Assembly (NCBI GenBank): GCA_001939145.1
Contig: LSRX01001469.1
Span: 62,001 to 126,000, forward strand
Direction of reading: 5' to 3'
DNA length: 64,000 nt
Source of the DNA: Symbiodinium microadriaticum
Lineage: Eukaryota; Sar; Dinophyceae; Suessiales; Symbiodiniaceae
A model generated the notes under the pieces. The model was not told the DNA's origin and did no database searches. It was given only the letters and a program-made list of their open reading frames with translations. Positions 24,060 to 36,599 of this stretch are shown piece after piece; position 1 is the stretch's first letter; the number at the start of each line of letters is the position of its first letter. A program made the translations under genes and the position numbers.

Positions 24060-26010
24060 TCGAGGAGCGATTCGCACCTAGAAGGATACGGCTCACAGCG
24101 TGTCACATGCGATACACTCTCTGGACATTATGGCTACTGGTATCACTTTCCCGGCGGTCCTATCTGGATTGATAGTGTTGCTGCAACCGTCAGCAGTGTT
24201 ACCAGACTGCCACTGACACCATCTATCCTGTTATTGCTTCAGTTCTTATATGCAGTACGAACAGTGTTAATGATGTCTTTACTCGTCGTACCTGCTTGAA
24301 ATTCCATCTTGTGAGCTTTTGATCCCGATCACTCTAACTCAGTCAAAACTACTTCGTCTTTTGCCGGTGTGTCTATAGTGTGCGCGCTTGTTGCCTGGGA
24401 TGACAGAAATGTGCGGAGGATCTAATCATCCCGTGTATTCTCAACTCTCTGGTCAAGCCTGGTCTGGCATTCCCATTTTGGAAAGCTTCTCCCTCTTGGG
24501 CCAAATCTGCGGCAACGTTCGCGTGACGAGGACGTATTCGGAAATTCCTTGAAGACAGACTCCAGCAACGATTGCTACACCTTTCAAAGACTGTCGTGCA
24601 CGGTCGCGGTCTCTCCTCCACGGCATTGCTTACTGGTTTTCCGTGTGTACGTTTAAACAATGGCAGCACCGATGGCTGCCCTGCACCCACCGGCTTTTAG
24701 CCTAGTTTGGCCCTCGCTGGGATATCATTGCTGGCTCTGAATTTGAGACCTGTTTCGATGACTCCGATACACGACTGGACCGGTGAGCCGGTTGAACTCC
24801 ATCGTGCAGCTGGGGAACTTCATCCAACAGCTGCTGTCGCATGTCCCGTGCGCAATGTCACCAATGACAGCATCTGCACAAGAGGAGTTGCAAGATCTTG
24901 CACTAGATGTTCATCGACGACACCAATCACCATTCCTTCAACTTGGCGCTGCTGGAACGGAAACATGGGCTGCTGGCTCTGGAACAGCCTTCGCACTCCA
25001 ACAGCTCACATCCACAGGATTCGAAACAATGTTCAGGCTGCGTTGGGATGTTGACTCTTCGACACGGCAGGTGCACAAAAAACATGCACGCCGCATGTGT
25101 CCGAGGATAACAGGTGTTCACCACTACAAATCATGCTGCATACAGTGCAAAAATCCAAGACTGGACTGGAATATTGGTGTATGACCTTAGGGACTATGGC
25201 TGCAGGTGCTGCTGAGCTCAGTGCTTCAACTACACCTTGTCCAAGTACCCAACAGCAGCCCGAAGTCTCCGCAGGAGTAAGACTAGGCCCGAAGCACTAC
25301 AGACATTGAGCTGATGTGCACGTCTCATGGGAACAAACTTAATGCAGCAGGAGCTTGGCACCTTCAAAGCTTTTAAATGACTTCCAAACGGCCTGTAAAG
25401 CCACATCGAAAAGCATGCAATGCAGGCAAGTGCTGCAGTCAGGATGTAGGTCGTACACGACTGGGCAGCGCTAACACTCTAACATCTAACTCGAAAGGTG
25501 GAATGACACAAGACCATGCGAACTGCATTATTTTGAAAGAATTGCTCGTCAACCCAAGTGATGCCATTAAAGAATTCTATGCCCTGAGCGCACGCGACCT
25601 TTCAACGTTGTTGGTTTTCAAGCTGCAAGAGCGCTCTCCTTCCGACACTTCCGGGGCTCCTGCGACACAGCAAAAGCAGAGAAACCCTCAGGGAGAATCT
25701 GTACTTTGTCGGCCCTAGAAGATTCAAGTTGAGTCTTAAACATGACGGCTCGCAGCTTGGAATCTTGATTTCAGCTGGGATATGGAGAGACAGTGGCAGG
25801 AGAGCGTCAGTGTAGACATACGGACCCAGGCTACAGAAAAGGTCCTTGCAAATGGTCCTACAGGTTCGCAGAATATCCTCTCAAGCCTAGCGAACAAGAA
25901 CTTGCAGTCAACAATGTCTGGCTGACTGCTCCTCAGCATCGGTTTTCGAGATTTCAATCGTCCGGCCATACCTGTTCTCCAGCAGCTGTCTGCGTTTACT
26001 ATCTGCTCTT
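24060..26010. other. Region without a recognised gene
   Basis: Open frames on both strands (for example 24783-25184 plus, 24690-24373 minus) are not distinguishable from chance. No motif is seen. A weak minus-strand candidate at 26035-25736 shows only generic composition. Confidence 0.4.
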
Positions 26011-26069
26011 GACTACCTTCCAGTGACCGTTCCAAGCATCCGGCAAGTCAAGCACGGGGAAGAGACTGA

Positions 26070-26219
26070 TGTTGTCCGGCACCCGCTCCTACGCCCAACC
26101 CCAAACGGTGTCCATGCGTTCAGCAGGGCAAGACTAACACGGCGCAAGTCTTCCAGCAGATCCTCCATGGGCAGGCTTTCTTGCAGCACACCATCGATGT
26201 AGATCTGACACAATACCAA
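26070..26219 (-). CDS. Short exon of an unknown protein
   Basis: The frame reads QIYIDGVLQESLPMEDLLED and continues LRRVSLALLNAWTPFGVG, a well-formed amphipathic helix. It has no start or stop of its own, so it would be an internal exon. The family is unknown. Confidence 0.35.
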
Positions 26220-26426
26220 AAAGAAGTTGAAGGGCAGGAAAGTCTATCCCAAACTGCAGGCCTCAATCGACATCGGTTTTACCAGCATTCCAACACAACT
26301 CCCCTGACAGCGCATCGAAGGGTCGCTCTTCCAACACACAACTCACGAGGCAGCGGTACCTGCTTCAAAGCTGCCGCTGAGAGGCGCTTCCCCTGTGCAG
26401 CCTCGTATCTTGCGTTGCTCACTCAA

Positions 26427-26476
26427 GTTTAGGGTTTGGGGTTTAGAGTTTAGGGTTTAGGGTTTAGAGTTTAGGG
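26427..26476 (+). repeat. Interstitial telomere-like TTTAGGG repeats
   Basis: About seven units of TTTAGGG and its variants TTTGGGG and TTTAGAG stand in tandem. TTTAGGG is the telomere unit of plants and of dinoflagellates. Smaller relics of the same motif lie near 5470-5490, 23715-23735, 47870-48240 and inside both tandem copies at 48883-48896 and 49636-49649. Confidence 0.85.
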
Positions 26477-26479
26477 GGA

Positions 26480-28260
26480 ACAACTGAAGAGTATGACAAC
26501 TGCTCGAGCGCAAACACGACACGGCCTCATGGTTGTTGATGCTGAGGCAGACCTGGTGGAACCCGGATATGGCGAAGACGCAACCTCTCCCTGGGATGCT
26601 TCTGGCATCATAGCTCATCCGATAAGGTCCGCGCCATGGACTGGGTGAAATCTACGACCCAGGATCGCGGAACCTGGGCTTGACACCCATCAGACAATGC
26701 ATATTGGAGCCGCTTGCAGCGGCCTCGTCAGCGACAGACCCCAACTCTTCAATCTCCTCGAGAAGGAGGAGGTCGGGTGTTCAACACACATGGGGCCCGT
26801 CTGCTGCTCCCGCTGATGCTCTTAACTACAGCTTTCAGACAGACGCAACTGCTCCGGGACTGTCCTGAGGGTCACAGGCTGTGACTCCAAACCCAAAGTC
26901 GTTGACACTGTCACCTATGCCCTGCCCAGGTGCCGAGGCGAATTGCATCTCTCCGCAAGAACATCCGGGAGCTAGCGCATTTGGTAGTGCATCCGAATGG
27001 TCGAGCCTCTCCGCATTTGTCCAGCTGAACCTCGAAGTACCTATTCAGCAATTGGTCCCATGCATTTTCTTGATTGTTTCCGAAGTGCAGCAGATTGAAA
27101 ACAAATTAACCCATTGAACAAACGCATCCCTTCTCCAAAGACTCGAGCAACCAAACAAAGACTGAGGCTGGGTTATCAGGTCTGCGCACGGCCAACGTCC
27201 GGGTGATCGTTGCAAAGCTGCATCTCCCAGCACAACGAGCTCCTGCTGGCAACCGAGCATCGTCTCGTCGGAGCTAGACTCGGACATTACTACCGTTGGA
27301 CACCTCCTCGGCAACTCGACGCACGGCAGTCCCATGCTTCAGAACCTCTCAGGAAATGCATGCGGCCAAAAAAATCCACGGTCTCACAGGCCAATCAGAG
27401 TAGAGACATGCAGACTTCAGTCATTTCTGTCATGCACACTGGCGGAACACGAGCTTCAGACAAAACACTGCTGTCCGGCTGGCAAACGCATCCCAAGTTT
27501 GGAACGCAAGACGCGGAAATGGAAACAGCCACGATGACCCCGCACCCCTGACAGCAAGCTTTAGCTGCCAACGGGGCATCTGTTGGGAGCGAATACGCTG
27601 CACCGAAACTTCAAACGGTCTTCCAACTGCTGCAGGACTGGCTGTGGTTTCAAGCATTTCAAGCTTCGCTCCAGGATAACCCGACGAATATTGGAGCATC
27701 TCAAGCTGCCAGCCCTGCAGGTCTACGACACTCCATCCAGCCGGCCTGCCAAATGACTGTCTTTCGACATGAATCGGCTGAGGGCATGCACCCAGCCTCG
27801 CATCTGTCAGACTCATGAAATCGATGTGATTCGATGTGGATCAATCGTCTTCTTCCTCCTCCTGTCAAATTTGGACAGAAGACATCATCTGCCATTGCTT
27901 TCGTCTTTGCTTGCGTTGTACTCTGAGCGAGGGCCCAGAAAGACAACATAACTTTCGAATCAAATCCTAGTTCCGGGCGAGAAGTTGGACATTCAGAGAG
28001 AGCTCCTGATCTGGCATGCCGGTTTGCCTCAGCGGAACATCTAAGCTACGCTAAGCTAAGCGCGTTCGAAACACGGTAGGTGCAGAAACCGGTGAACGAG
28101 GGTCGCACAAAGCTTCACCCCAGCCAGCCAAAGCATCCGGCCTCGATCACGTGGAGATTCGACTCAAGCAGAACTTTCTATCACCAATCCACTGCGAGCC
28201 CGAATTCGAAACATCGGCCCGCCGGCTCATCCAATTAAATCACAACTGCCCCCGTTGCCA
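26480..28260. other. Region without a recognised gene
   Basis: Mixed-composition DNA with short frames on both strands. I see no motif. Confidence 0.4.
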
Positions 28261-28263
28261 GCG

Positions 28264-28754
28264 TCATGTCTGAGGAGACTGCGAGTAGCCTGCCAAGGCT
28301 TGATTGCTGGCCGCCAAGTTGGCATACGCCTCCATGGGCCTGCCATACCGCACACAAAGCTCGGATCCATTCCAGCGGCAGCTTCTTGAGGTCTGGTAAA
28401 CATGGAAAGCTCTCATCATGGGGTAGAAGTTGTTCATCAAATAGGCATTTGCCTGCGGCGACAGTGCCAGCAAGACTGCGATCAGGTTTCAAAAGTGCTG
28501 AGCACCCGGCATCATAGCCCTCCAAGCCCTGCATGGCCCTGACAGCTCGCAGCCATCATGCTCAGCATCCACCGCACGGTTTTAGGCCCGTTGCACATCA
28601 CTAGCAAAGCTCCGGGCAGCATGCTTTGGTCAAAGACCATCGGCGGAAAGGCTCCCATCATGGGCATGGGCATGGGCATGCCAGCCATTCCATAAGCCTC
28701 TTGGCATGTAAAGACACAAGCTTCCTCCAAGCATCTGAAGAGCGCCTTGGCCAT
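28264..28754 (-). CDS. Methionine/proline-rich unknown protein, partial exons
   Basis: Frame 28754-28580 contains EAYGMAGMPMPMPMMGAFPP followed by MVFDQSMLPGALL. Frame 28473-28264 contains LALSPQANAYLMNNFYPMMR. Both are minus strand with stops between them, consistent with an intron. Low-complexity Met/Pro/Gly tracts like this occur in RNA-binding and scaffold proteins, but nothing specific can be assigned. Confidence 0.4.
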
Positions 28755-29399
28755 CTGGGCTTGCGAGACATCTGCAGAAACCTCAGCTCGCAGGCTGCTT
28801 TCCTACAAAGCTCCCTATGTTTGAAAAAGTGTGAGGACGGCACCGACTTTGCATTCCCAGGACCACGTCCTTTTCCTAGCGAGGGTGCCGGTCGACATGC
28901 CCGGGCCGCCAACTTCTGTCATCTCCCAACTTAGAGCTGGACCTTTGCTGCCAGCCTTTGCCCGAAGGCCACGCCAGGACACCGAATCGAGTTTACACAT
29001 CCTACCCCCATGATATGATAGCAAGCGCTCATCTTTTTATAGCACAACCAAGAGCACCACCTTGCCGCGACCTCTCCCATTCCCTCTCCCACCTGTCCAT
29101 GCAACTCTCATGCGATCCGTTCTCGGCTCATGATCAGCTCCACTGCCTCCGGTCTCTGTGCCGGCCAAATTCAGCCCCGCCTCGGAAGGCCAAGCTTCAG
29201 CTGGCGAGTCTCAAGGAGTTCCTGAAGCCAGCGCCATCTGTTGCCAGACTGTCATCGCCTGGAGCAACCAGCTGCAGCTGCAAGGGAACCCGTGCGAATG
29301 CGAGCTTTCTGAAAGCTTGCCTCTGGTTGCGGGAATGCGCTGAAAGGAACTGCCAGGCTGAAGCAATGGCAGGCAACAGCACGGGACACACGACGCGTC

Positions 29400-29711
29400 T
29401 CCTTGAAACGGAAATCCTGGCATAGGGGCCTCAGTGAAGCTGCCATTCGCAACAGTTCGCAACCCGGTCCAAAGCCGGAATCTGGGGGCGCTGACCGCCG
29501 GTTTGTCAGATGTTTGCGCACGCTTCTTCCGCTGCTTCGCCGACTGTCCGGCCTTAGCATAGAAGAACACATTCGGTAGACCGAGCTTTCTGTGTGCGGC
29601 TCTGGTCTTTGCCAGGCGAGCTGCTGTGGAGGCTTCGTCATCTAAGGGGAACGTTTCCTTCTCACCATTCGCATTCATGAGAACAGGAAGCCATTCCTTA
29701 GCCAAAGCCAC
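29400..29711 (-). CDS. Exon of an unknown basic protein
   Basis: The frame reads LAKEWLPVLMNANGEKETFP, then a segment rich in Ala/Arg/Lys (TRAAHRKLGLPNVFFYAKAG) and a lysine/arginine patch. The composition is strongly protein-like. Upstream it runs into the ATG-repeat region, which would be an intron. The family is unknown. Confidence 0.45.
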
Positions 29712-29734
29712 TGCACAAGCTCATCATGATCAGA

Positions 29735-30105
29735 GAGGATGGTCATGATGATGATGATGATGATGATGATGGTGCGGATGCCCTGGCGCCTGCATGAGAT
29801 GCCGGCTGAGGATGATGCTGGTGATGGTGACGACGAGGAAGACGATAACAGCGACGACTAGCACGGCGGCAACCCTACAGCGCACAACAACGACCGGACG
29901 GTGCTGACGGTAGTGGCGGTGGCGGTGAGTGAGAGTGAGTGAGTGAGTGAGTGAGTGAGTGAGTGAGCGAGTGAGCGAGTGAGAGAGTGAGAGCGAGAGC
30001 GAGAGCGAGAGCGAGAGCGAGAGCGAGAGCGAGAGCGAGAGCGAGAGCGAGAGCGAGAGCGAGAGTGAGAGAGTGAGAGTGAGCGAGTGAGTGAGTGAGT
30101 GTTTA
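29735..30105. repeat. (ATG)n, (GTGA)n and (GAGAGC)n arrays
   Basis: The block has ATG triplets at 29745-29772, GTGA tetramers at about 29930-29975 and 30065-30100, and between them a very regular GAGAGC hexamer array at about 29988-30065. The hexamer array is bounded on both sides by the tetramer. Confidence 0.95.
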
Positions 30106-30255
30106 CCTGGGGTGCTCTCCGGCCGTCGGAAACGGTCCCTCTGGCCGTCTTTGCCCCTCTTCGTACCGCATGTGTCATCGGGGCTCCGGTTCAACACTCC
30201 GGGCCGGGCGGCTTGGTCGGAATTGGACACTTGGCAATGATCCCTCAAGCGGTTG

Positions 30256-30340
30256 AAGTGGTGGTGGTGGTGGTGGTGGTGGTGGTGGTGGTGGTGGTGG
30301 TGGTGGTGGTGGTGGTGGTGGCGGTGGCGGTGGCGGTGGC

Positions 30341-30395
<55 letters not shown>

Positions 30396-30402
30396 GTGGT
30401 GA
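30256..30402. repeat. (GGT)n to (GGC)n trinucleotide array
   Basis: About 21 GGT triplets pass through GGTGGC hexamers into about 17 GGC triplets and back to GGT. The stepwise change suggests slippage plus point change spreading through the array. It is not coding despite open frames. Confidence 0.95.
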
Positions 30403-31207
30403 CCATCAAGCTTTTGCAGCCAAGCACCGGATGCGCAGCCAGCTGCAGCATCAGCTCTGGACTGCTCTTCAATCGTTTGACGTTTTCGGCACGGCCCTGC
30501 CACTTTGCTCGAGTAACTTGGCATACCTGCGAAGATTTGCGGGTCTGCGGGTCTGCCCAGGGCAATTTCAAAGGAGTTCGACATCTTCCGGCAACCACGA
30601 GCCTTGTAGCTGTTGAAGCCAGGAAGGCAAGTCCTCGGCATCAAACATGGACACCGCTGGCATGCCGGCTAATCAACGCTTCAGGCATCTTCAGACACTC
30701 TCTGTAGACTCAGGACTGCACTGCGCCGGCTTGCCATCAAACATTTGCTGAAATCTTTGCCTTGCAAGGATCGTCTCGCCAGGCGTTCAATACTGCTTCG
30801 TGCGCAAGCAATCCAAAGAGATTGGACGGGGCCTTGCACTCACCGTGCGAAAGTTGCAGAAGCAGTAGCCAACGTTGCAGCGGTTAGTAAAATCGGTGGG
30901 CAAGTACCTGGCACGGTCCCTACACTTTTAATGTACTCGACCAACAGGAGCAGCTCGACCCCTCAGGCTCTATCAGGGCTCCATGCATTGGCCCCTAAAT
31001 CCGGTGTGAGCAGAGCAAACGGGATTAGGACATGAAGACTGACGAAGCTGAACATTTCACCGATGTGAAGGCTTCCTTCCTTCGGAATACCCCTTTGACA
31101 TGCGTACAACATCTCACGTCAAGGGTCCAACAAGTCTTGTTAAGGCTTGCCAGTGAGTAGTGTGGCCAACCTCTGAATGGAAATAGCGTCACGCTTCGTT
31201 CAGGTAC

Positions 31208-31442
31208 TGTGTGCTGTTGCGCCTCCGCCGCCCGCCTACTGCTGGTTGCTACTGCCACTATCACTACCACTACACCTACACCTATACCAACCACTACACC
31301 TACACCTACACCTACACCTCCAGCTACACCTACACCCACTACTGCCTACTACTACCTACTACGACCACTACGACCACCACTACTACTACTACTACTGCTG
31401 CTACTACTACTACTACTACTACTACTACTCCTGCTGCTGCTG

Positions 31443-31487
<45 letters not shown>

Positions 31488-31499
31488 CTGCTGCTGCTG

Positions 31500-31592
<93 letters not shown>

Positions 31593-31745
31593 TTACTGCC
31601 ACCCACTACCACTGCCGCCGCTACTGCCACCGCTGCGGCTATGGCTGCGACTACGGCTACGGCTACTGCTATCGCTACTGCTACTGCTACTGCATGACGA
31701 CTATATACTACTACGGCTGCTACTGCTACTGCTACTGCTACCACT
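31208..31745. repeat. Large (CTA)n / (CTG)n / CACCTA compound array
   Basis: More than 500 bp of CTA and CTG triplet blocks, preceded by CACCTA hexamers and followed by CTACTG units. All three plus-strand frames are open as Tyr, Leu or Thr/Ala homopolymers, which shows that openness here is a repeat effect and not coding. Confidence 0.95.
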
Positions 31746-31949
31746 GCTTTGGGAGTGGAGCCCCGCAGTGGAAATAGAGACTAGGTGGGCTGACTTTGGT
31801 TCTGGGAGGCTACACACTAATCACCAATCACACACAAACCTTGGTGGTACAGTTAAGGTTATTGTGATTTGCATAAACTGTCTTGCCCACCGTGAACAAC
31901 AAGTCCCAATCTCTGAGCCCACAGATCCCAAACCCAAGTTCAGCTGGAT

Positions 31950-32100
31950 GTTTTGACACCTCTTGAGTTTTCCCACTCACTGTTGGGCACAAGTAGTCGA
32001 CATCACCGACGAAGCCAGCTTTGTCGAGCTCATCCACCAACATCTGCCTGTCGTGCCGCATCAGGTGTTCCCGCATCAGAGGAGAATTGGCGGAAGACAT
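31950..32100 (-). CDS. Exon of an unknown protein
   Basis: The frame reads SSANSPLMREHLMRHDRQML followed by VDELDKAGFVGDVDYLCPTV, with good amphipathic pattern and charge balance. There is no start or stop, so it is an internal exon on the common strand. The family is unknown. Confidence 0.4.
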
Positions 32101-33223
32101 CTACCTTGTGTACTTGTTCGGGATGTTCCTCGGTGCCGATCGCGTGCAACAGACCACAGAGCACAATATAGGCTAGTTAGTGTGTCCGGACATGCTGAGC
32201 AACGAGCCGCAGCATCACCTGGAGGTTATGTCCACGAGCGGACTGCAAGACAGTTTTTGCAGTATTATTTTAATCCGAGGCCGTGGCCGTCGTGTAGCTT
32301 TGATCATCCTCCTCCTGTCTTGAGCAGTACAACAGCACTTGTGCAGACAGCGTTGCTTCGCATTCCCATGTTAGGCAGTGTTGTGCACTCGACGTCCTTG
32401 GGTTTTCTGTTGGCCTTCTTCGCCGCTGCCTCCATCTACATGGCCAGAAGTTCCACAGACACAGGACTTCATCAGCAAGACCCCGACCCCTTGGCTCGAA
32501 GATGTTGCAGCTTGCACGGGTGTGCTGGATGCCTCGGAAGCTCATGGCAGCTAATCATTGCGTGCTCACCACGACTGTTGAGCTTGGCGTGCCTTGATGT
32601 TATTTAGCAGGTCCAGCTGCTGCCCGTTGCCTGTGTCGAAGATGCCAAGTCCTGAGGACAGCCGCCTCCCTTGTCGATTCGTTTGTACAACACAGCTGGT
32701 CGCCTTTGCCCTGCGGTAGCTGCTGCAGCTGTTCTCCACCACTCGACCTAGGTCGCAACGCAGGGCAGCATCAGCATCTCTCTTCCAAATTGCGGAGTTG
32801 CAAGAACATTGCAAATTCTAGATCCTGCGTTTCAGTTTGTTGGGACGGTTGCCCATGGACAACCAAGCGATCTGTTTGTGCAAGCTCTAGACGAGCGGCA
32901 GGCAACAGAGGTAAGCCACCGACCCGCTCATCTGGGGCTGCCAAACTGCCGTGCCTTGGAGGACGGCAGACCGACCGTCGAGCAGTCGCGTCTTACTGCA
33001 CAGGAGGAGAAGGACTGCCTGCCGTCCAAGATGCTGCCACCTTTGGGCAGAAACAATACGGCTCCGCAACAGAAACGACTATGAGAGAGGTCTACTTGCG
33101 ATGTGAACAGGTTTCCTGAGCGTTTGATGTTGACGATCTACTCCGGATGCGTCTTCAAGCTTCACAGTTCTCTGGAGCCACCATAAACTGCGGGACGTGC
33201 GGCCAAGCTCAGGCATAGCTTGT

Positions 33224-33650
33224 TCAGACTGCAAGTGAGGGAACACTGAAAAGACAGTCTGCAGGTGCCTCCACCCCTAGGCCTTTCAGATGTTGGTCAA
33301 ATCGCCAGCTCACCTGGCAAGACAGTAAGACTCTATACGACTGTACGACTTCAAGGAGATAACTCCAAAACTTGGCCTCGACTGGGAGATCTGGGGCCCT
33401 GGAAGCAACTTCGCTCAGAAGCTGAGCGGAGCGTGGCAGCACCTTTGCCGGCAAGGCCAAAGCGAAGCGAAGTCGCAGGACGTCGCAGGTACAGAGTCGA
33501 GAAAGTCGCGCACCAGTTTCTCCGCGGAGCCCCAAGCAGAAAGCCTGCTGAAATCGGCTTCAACCGGCTCTTGCTCGCACTTGCTCGCACTGGCGGCTGC
33601 AAGGCGCTGAGCGCCAGGCCATCGACCCAGGTGCGGAGCCAAATCCGCGA
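33224..33650 (-). CDS. Possible exons of an unknown helical protein
   Basis: Two minus-strand frames look coding: 33560-33500 (GSAEKLVRDFLDSV) and 33480-33310 (LPAKVLPRSAQLLSEVASRA, then VEAKFWSYLLEVVQSYRVLL). They are in different frames and nearly touch, so either a short intron or a frameshift lies around 33490. An opposite-strand frame (33265-33840) is also open. GC-richness makes the strand uncertain. Confidence 0.3.
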
Positions 33651-33705
33651 GGCAACTGAGAGCAACATGCGCAGCGATGCGCAGCGCAGATCTGAGATCT
33701 TTGAC

Positions 33706-34277
33706 TCAAACCTCGGTGGAACTCGGACAGCCCGATCTCGCCAGACATCTTCTGACTCGACTACCTGCACGGCCCGGGTCGACCATGACGGACAGGTTCA
33801 CACGAAGAGCATCACCAGGCCTTGTGGAATGCCACGCTAACCTTGGACTGCAGTTGGACAGCTCCGTCTTGGTTCGTGCTTCTGCATCCAAGGTAACAAA
33901 AGTCTGGGCTGCTGGCTCTAGAAAGAGCAGCCAAACAGTCCACTTCAATCACGGACTGAAGCACATCCACCCAAACCTAGACCAAGTGAAGTGGCAGAAC
34001 TGCCCCAAGCTGCAAGGCAGCTTTGCAAACTTGAGATAGCCAGGTGTCATTCTAGAACCTCCCTGCCCGAAAGAGGTCTAGTCTGCTTGTGTGCGGGTGC
34101 CGTTGCACAAACCATCCGTTGCGCCGCCTCTTCTGGAAGCTCACCTGGCAAACACTCCTGCCAAGATAGATCGTCGCAAGTGGCATATGTAGGTCCAATC
34201 GATGCCATACCGTCCGAGACTTTTTGAATGCAATTGGAAAACCCGGTGAATTGCGCCACCAGAATCAACTGGCACAA
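33706..34277 (-). CDS. Possible exons of an unknown gene
   Basis: Minus-strand segments 34240-34047 (DGMASIGPTYATCDDLSWQE, then PGELPEEAAQRMVCA) and 33948-33780 (LEPAAQTFVTLDAEARTKTE) have protein-like composition. No family is recognised, and the connection between them is not established. Confidence 0.25.
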
Positions 34278-35014
34278 ACGTCACGAGCAAGCGGTTCAAA
34301 TCTCCCAGTTCTCCCAGATGTTTTTGGCACCCCTCTGTCCTTCGAGAGCTCCAGCTCTTTCAGGCCTTCACTCTGGAAATTTCCCAAGAATTCGTGTCAA
34401 GGAAACACAGAAGTGATGGCCCTCGGCTTTCCTGCCAACGCTGGTGGAGGGCTGACCTGACCATGCTCGGATGAGACAGGAACAACAAACATGAACGCAA
34501 CGAAATTGCTGCAATACAACAGCTTTGGGTGCAAGGCTGAGAAATACAGAACTGGTGAGGAGGGTGGTGCATGTCGCTGGAATCCTACGTACCTCGAGAG
34601 CCATGCACCGCGTGGACACGAGCAGCAGCCGATATCGGGGTGCATGGAACTGGCTTGCGCACGGCGACGACGATGGAAGCTTCCCGTCCCTGCTGTTCTC
34701 AGCTGGGTTTAGCTCCGGCTCCTCCTGGTCATGCTCTCTTGCGTCTGCGACTGCAAGCAAGTAACCATTTTGTCCTTGCTGGAGGTTGGAGAGGCATCCA
34801 TCTCCTCTATGCCTCCGAGTCTGCGGAGTCTCGAGAACAGCAGCTACACGCCCAATGCGGCAAAGACGGCCTTCATCCGGCAGACTGGCCGGGGCGCGCC
34901 GACGCAGGAGCCGATCAAGTTGGCCCCGCAGCATCTGAAGTCATGTCAATCTTCAGAAGAAGGAATCACTCAGTTCTGCGGATGCTCCTTTGAAAGGACA
35001 GCGTCGCACAAGCT

Positions 35015-35389
35015 TTAGTCGGCAGAGAGCCCGAAGCATGCGCACTCGTACTGAAGCAGTTTTGTATTGTGTGATGCCAGTGGTGTCGCCATGCTTTCGT
35101 ACTGAAATTTTCTGTAGCTCTTAAAAAGAGCAAAACTCTTATCAGGGGATCTTTTTGGCTTACTCTCAAGTGTTTTATGGGCGGCAGCCTGCGGTGCATG
35201 GCGCAAGGAGCCGACGAAAGGGGAGTTTCGTGGGAGCAGCTCTCGCCTGTCTTCCATCTCCTGCCAAAATACAAAGTCGCTTTGAAGACATGGACCAGGG
35301 AACCCCGTATACCCTAGAGGAATTATGACGTAAAACTCGAGGCCGCTTCTATGCACAGACTCCTCATCTACTAACATGGCTGAAGACAT
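35015..35389 (-). CDS. Unknown 124-residue protein or first exon
   Basis: It starts at a true ATG (35389) and runs open to a stop at 35015. The sequence begins MSSAMLVDEESVHRSGLEFY and includes YTGFPGPCLQSDFVFWQEME, then a basic stretch (TLESKPKRSPDKSFALFKSY). Composition is strongly protein-like, with no membrane span or known motif. It could be a complete small gene or the first coding exon of a longer one. Confidence 0.5.
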   Translation of the reverse strand: MSSAMLVDEESVHRSGLEFYVIIPLGYTGFPGPCLQSDFVFWQEMEDRRELLPRNSPFVGSLRHAPQAAAHKTLESKPKRSPDKSFALFKSYRKFQYESMATPLASHNTKLLQYECACFGLSAD

Positions 35390-35399
35390 CGGCTTCAGC

Positions 35400-36590
35400 T
35401 AGATGGCCTTTGCCAACATCGCACGATTCCTCATGCTCAGCGAATGTGCTGCCCAGGTACTCAGGCCGCAGCATTCAATCAGCTGGCTGCTGCGCTTCAA
35501 ATCTTACAGCCCTGCTCAATCCATCGAACAATCGACGAGAAAGCTGAATCGAGATGGCACCAGTGCGCCTGCCGAGTCGTCGAAATTCTCCTTCCTGCCT
35601 CAGCCGAGGCCTGGAAGGATCAGGCAAGGATCACTCTTAAAACTGGGATGTAAGGCAGCAGCTGTCCACGAGCCTGTTGCGAAGGATCTGCTCCTTGGAT
35701 ACGGATTGTTACATGTACCAGAACCCTCAAGGTCACATGCAGCTATCTTCAATCATGCCGAGCATCGCTTAGAAAAGTAGACTCGCCGAAGGGCAGGTAC
35801 CGCACACAAATATCGAGAAGCTGCAGCACAAAAACGAAAAACATGATGTCAGTCTGCTCGTGTCTCGGGATATCAGCTTCCCAAATAGGTTGTCTGCAGA
35901 TCGAAAATGAGGCAATGAGAAGATGACAGGTCTGTCTGTAGCTCCTGCTGGTTTCAGCAGTAGCAGTCATAAAGCCGGTGACCTGCGCAGTCAGAACTCC
36001 TTTCCACAAAACCGCTAGCAGAGTGCAGAAGTGGAGGAAAATATGGCAGCAGCAATGAATCGCATGTGATGGCCACTCCACCCGAACAGGAATCAAGCAA
36101 GAGCGGATCGGATGCGATGAGAACATGGACGTGGTTAGAGCTTTTCAGATTGGAAGCACTGGGAACGTGGACACGAGGGATTCGAGCAAAAATGCTTTTC
36201 ATGTCGGATAAAGACGAAGCCCCAAAATATTGCGAACGCTGTGCCGTCCTGCTGTCGTTTGCCCAAGCCTCACAACATGAAAACCGAGGCCGTCGTGGCC
36301 ATCATCACCATGGTCATCACCGTCATGACCATCATCGTCATCACCATCACCAGCATCATCACCAGCATCATCATCATCACCATCATCATCCCCCTGCAGG
36401 GCCGCTTTGCCCGTTTGTTCATCTGAAAACTTGTGCACTGAGCTCATTCGGTTGGGCCTGTACTTCAGGAATCTAAGAGCTACCAGGTTCCTGCAGTGGA
36501 CGTGAGGCTGACCGACAATAGCGAGTCAACGGATATGGCTCTGCAGATAGCTGTGGAATGGATGGAGCTGGCGCGCACTGCCTTCGCAAG
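35400..36590. other. Region without a supported gene
   Basis: A weak hydrophobic minus-strand frame at 36126-35749 (HIFLHFCTLLAVLWKGVL) is the only candidate. The stretch includes the CATCAC repeat at 36297-36395. Confidence 0.4.
36297..36395. repeat. CATCAC / CATCAT simple repeat
   Basis: An imperfect CATCAC/CATCAT array that gives histidine-rich frames on plus and aspartate-rich frames on minus. It is not a gene. Confidence 0.9.
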
Positions 36591-36599
36591 TCTGTTGTC

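Noticed and set aside
29730-30644. 304-codon minus-strand frame with His, Arg and Ser/Leu runs
   Set aside because: It crosses three different microsatellites and has no domain; homopolymer runs change with repeat type.
31177-31956. Three overlapping plus-strand frames of Tyr, Leu or Thr/Ala runs
   Set aside because: A CTA/CTG array is open in all frames; not coding.
33265-33840. 191-codon plus-strand frame
   Set aside because: GC-rich and antisense to better-looking minus-strand helices; composition is Arg/Ser-rich and motif-free.
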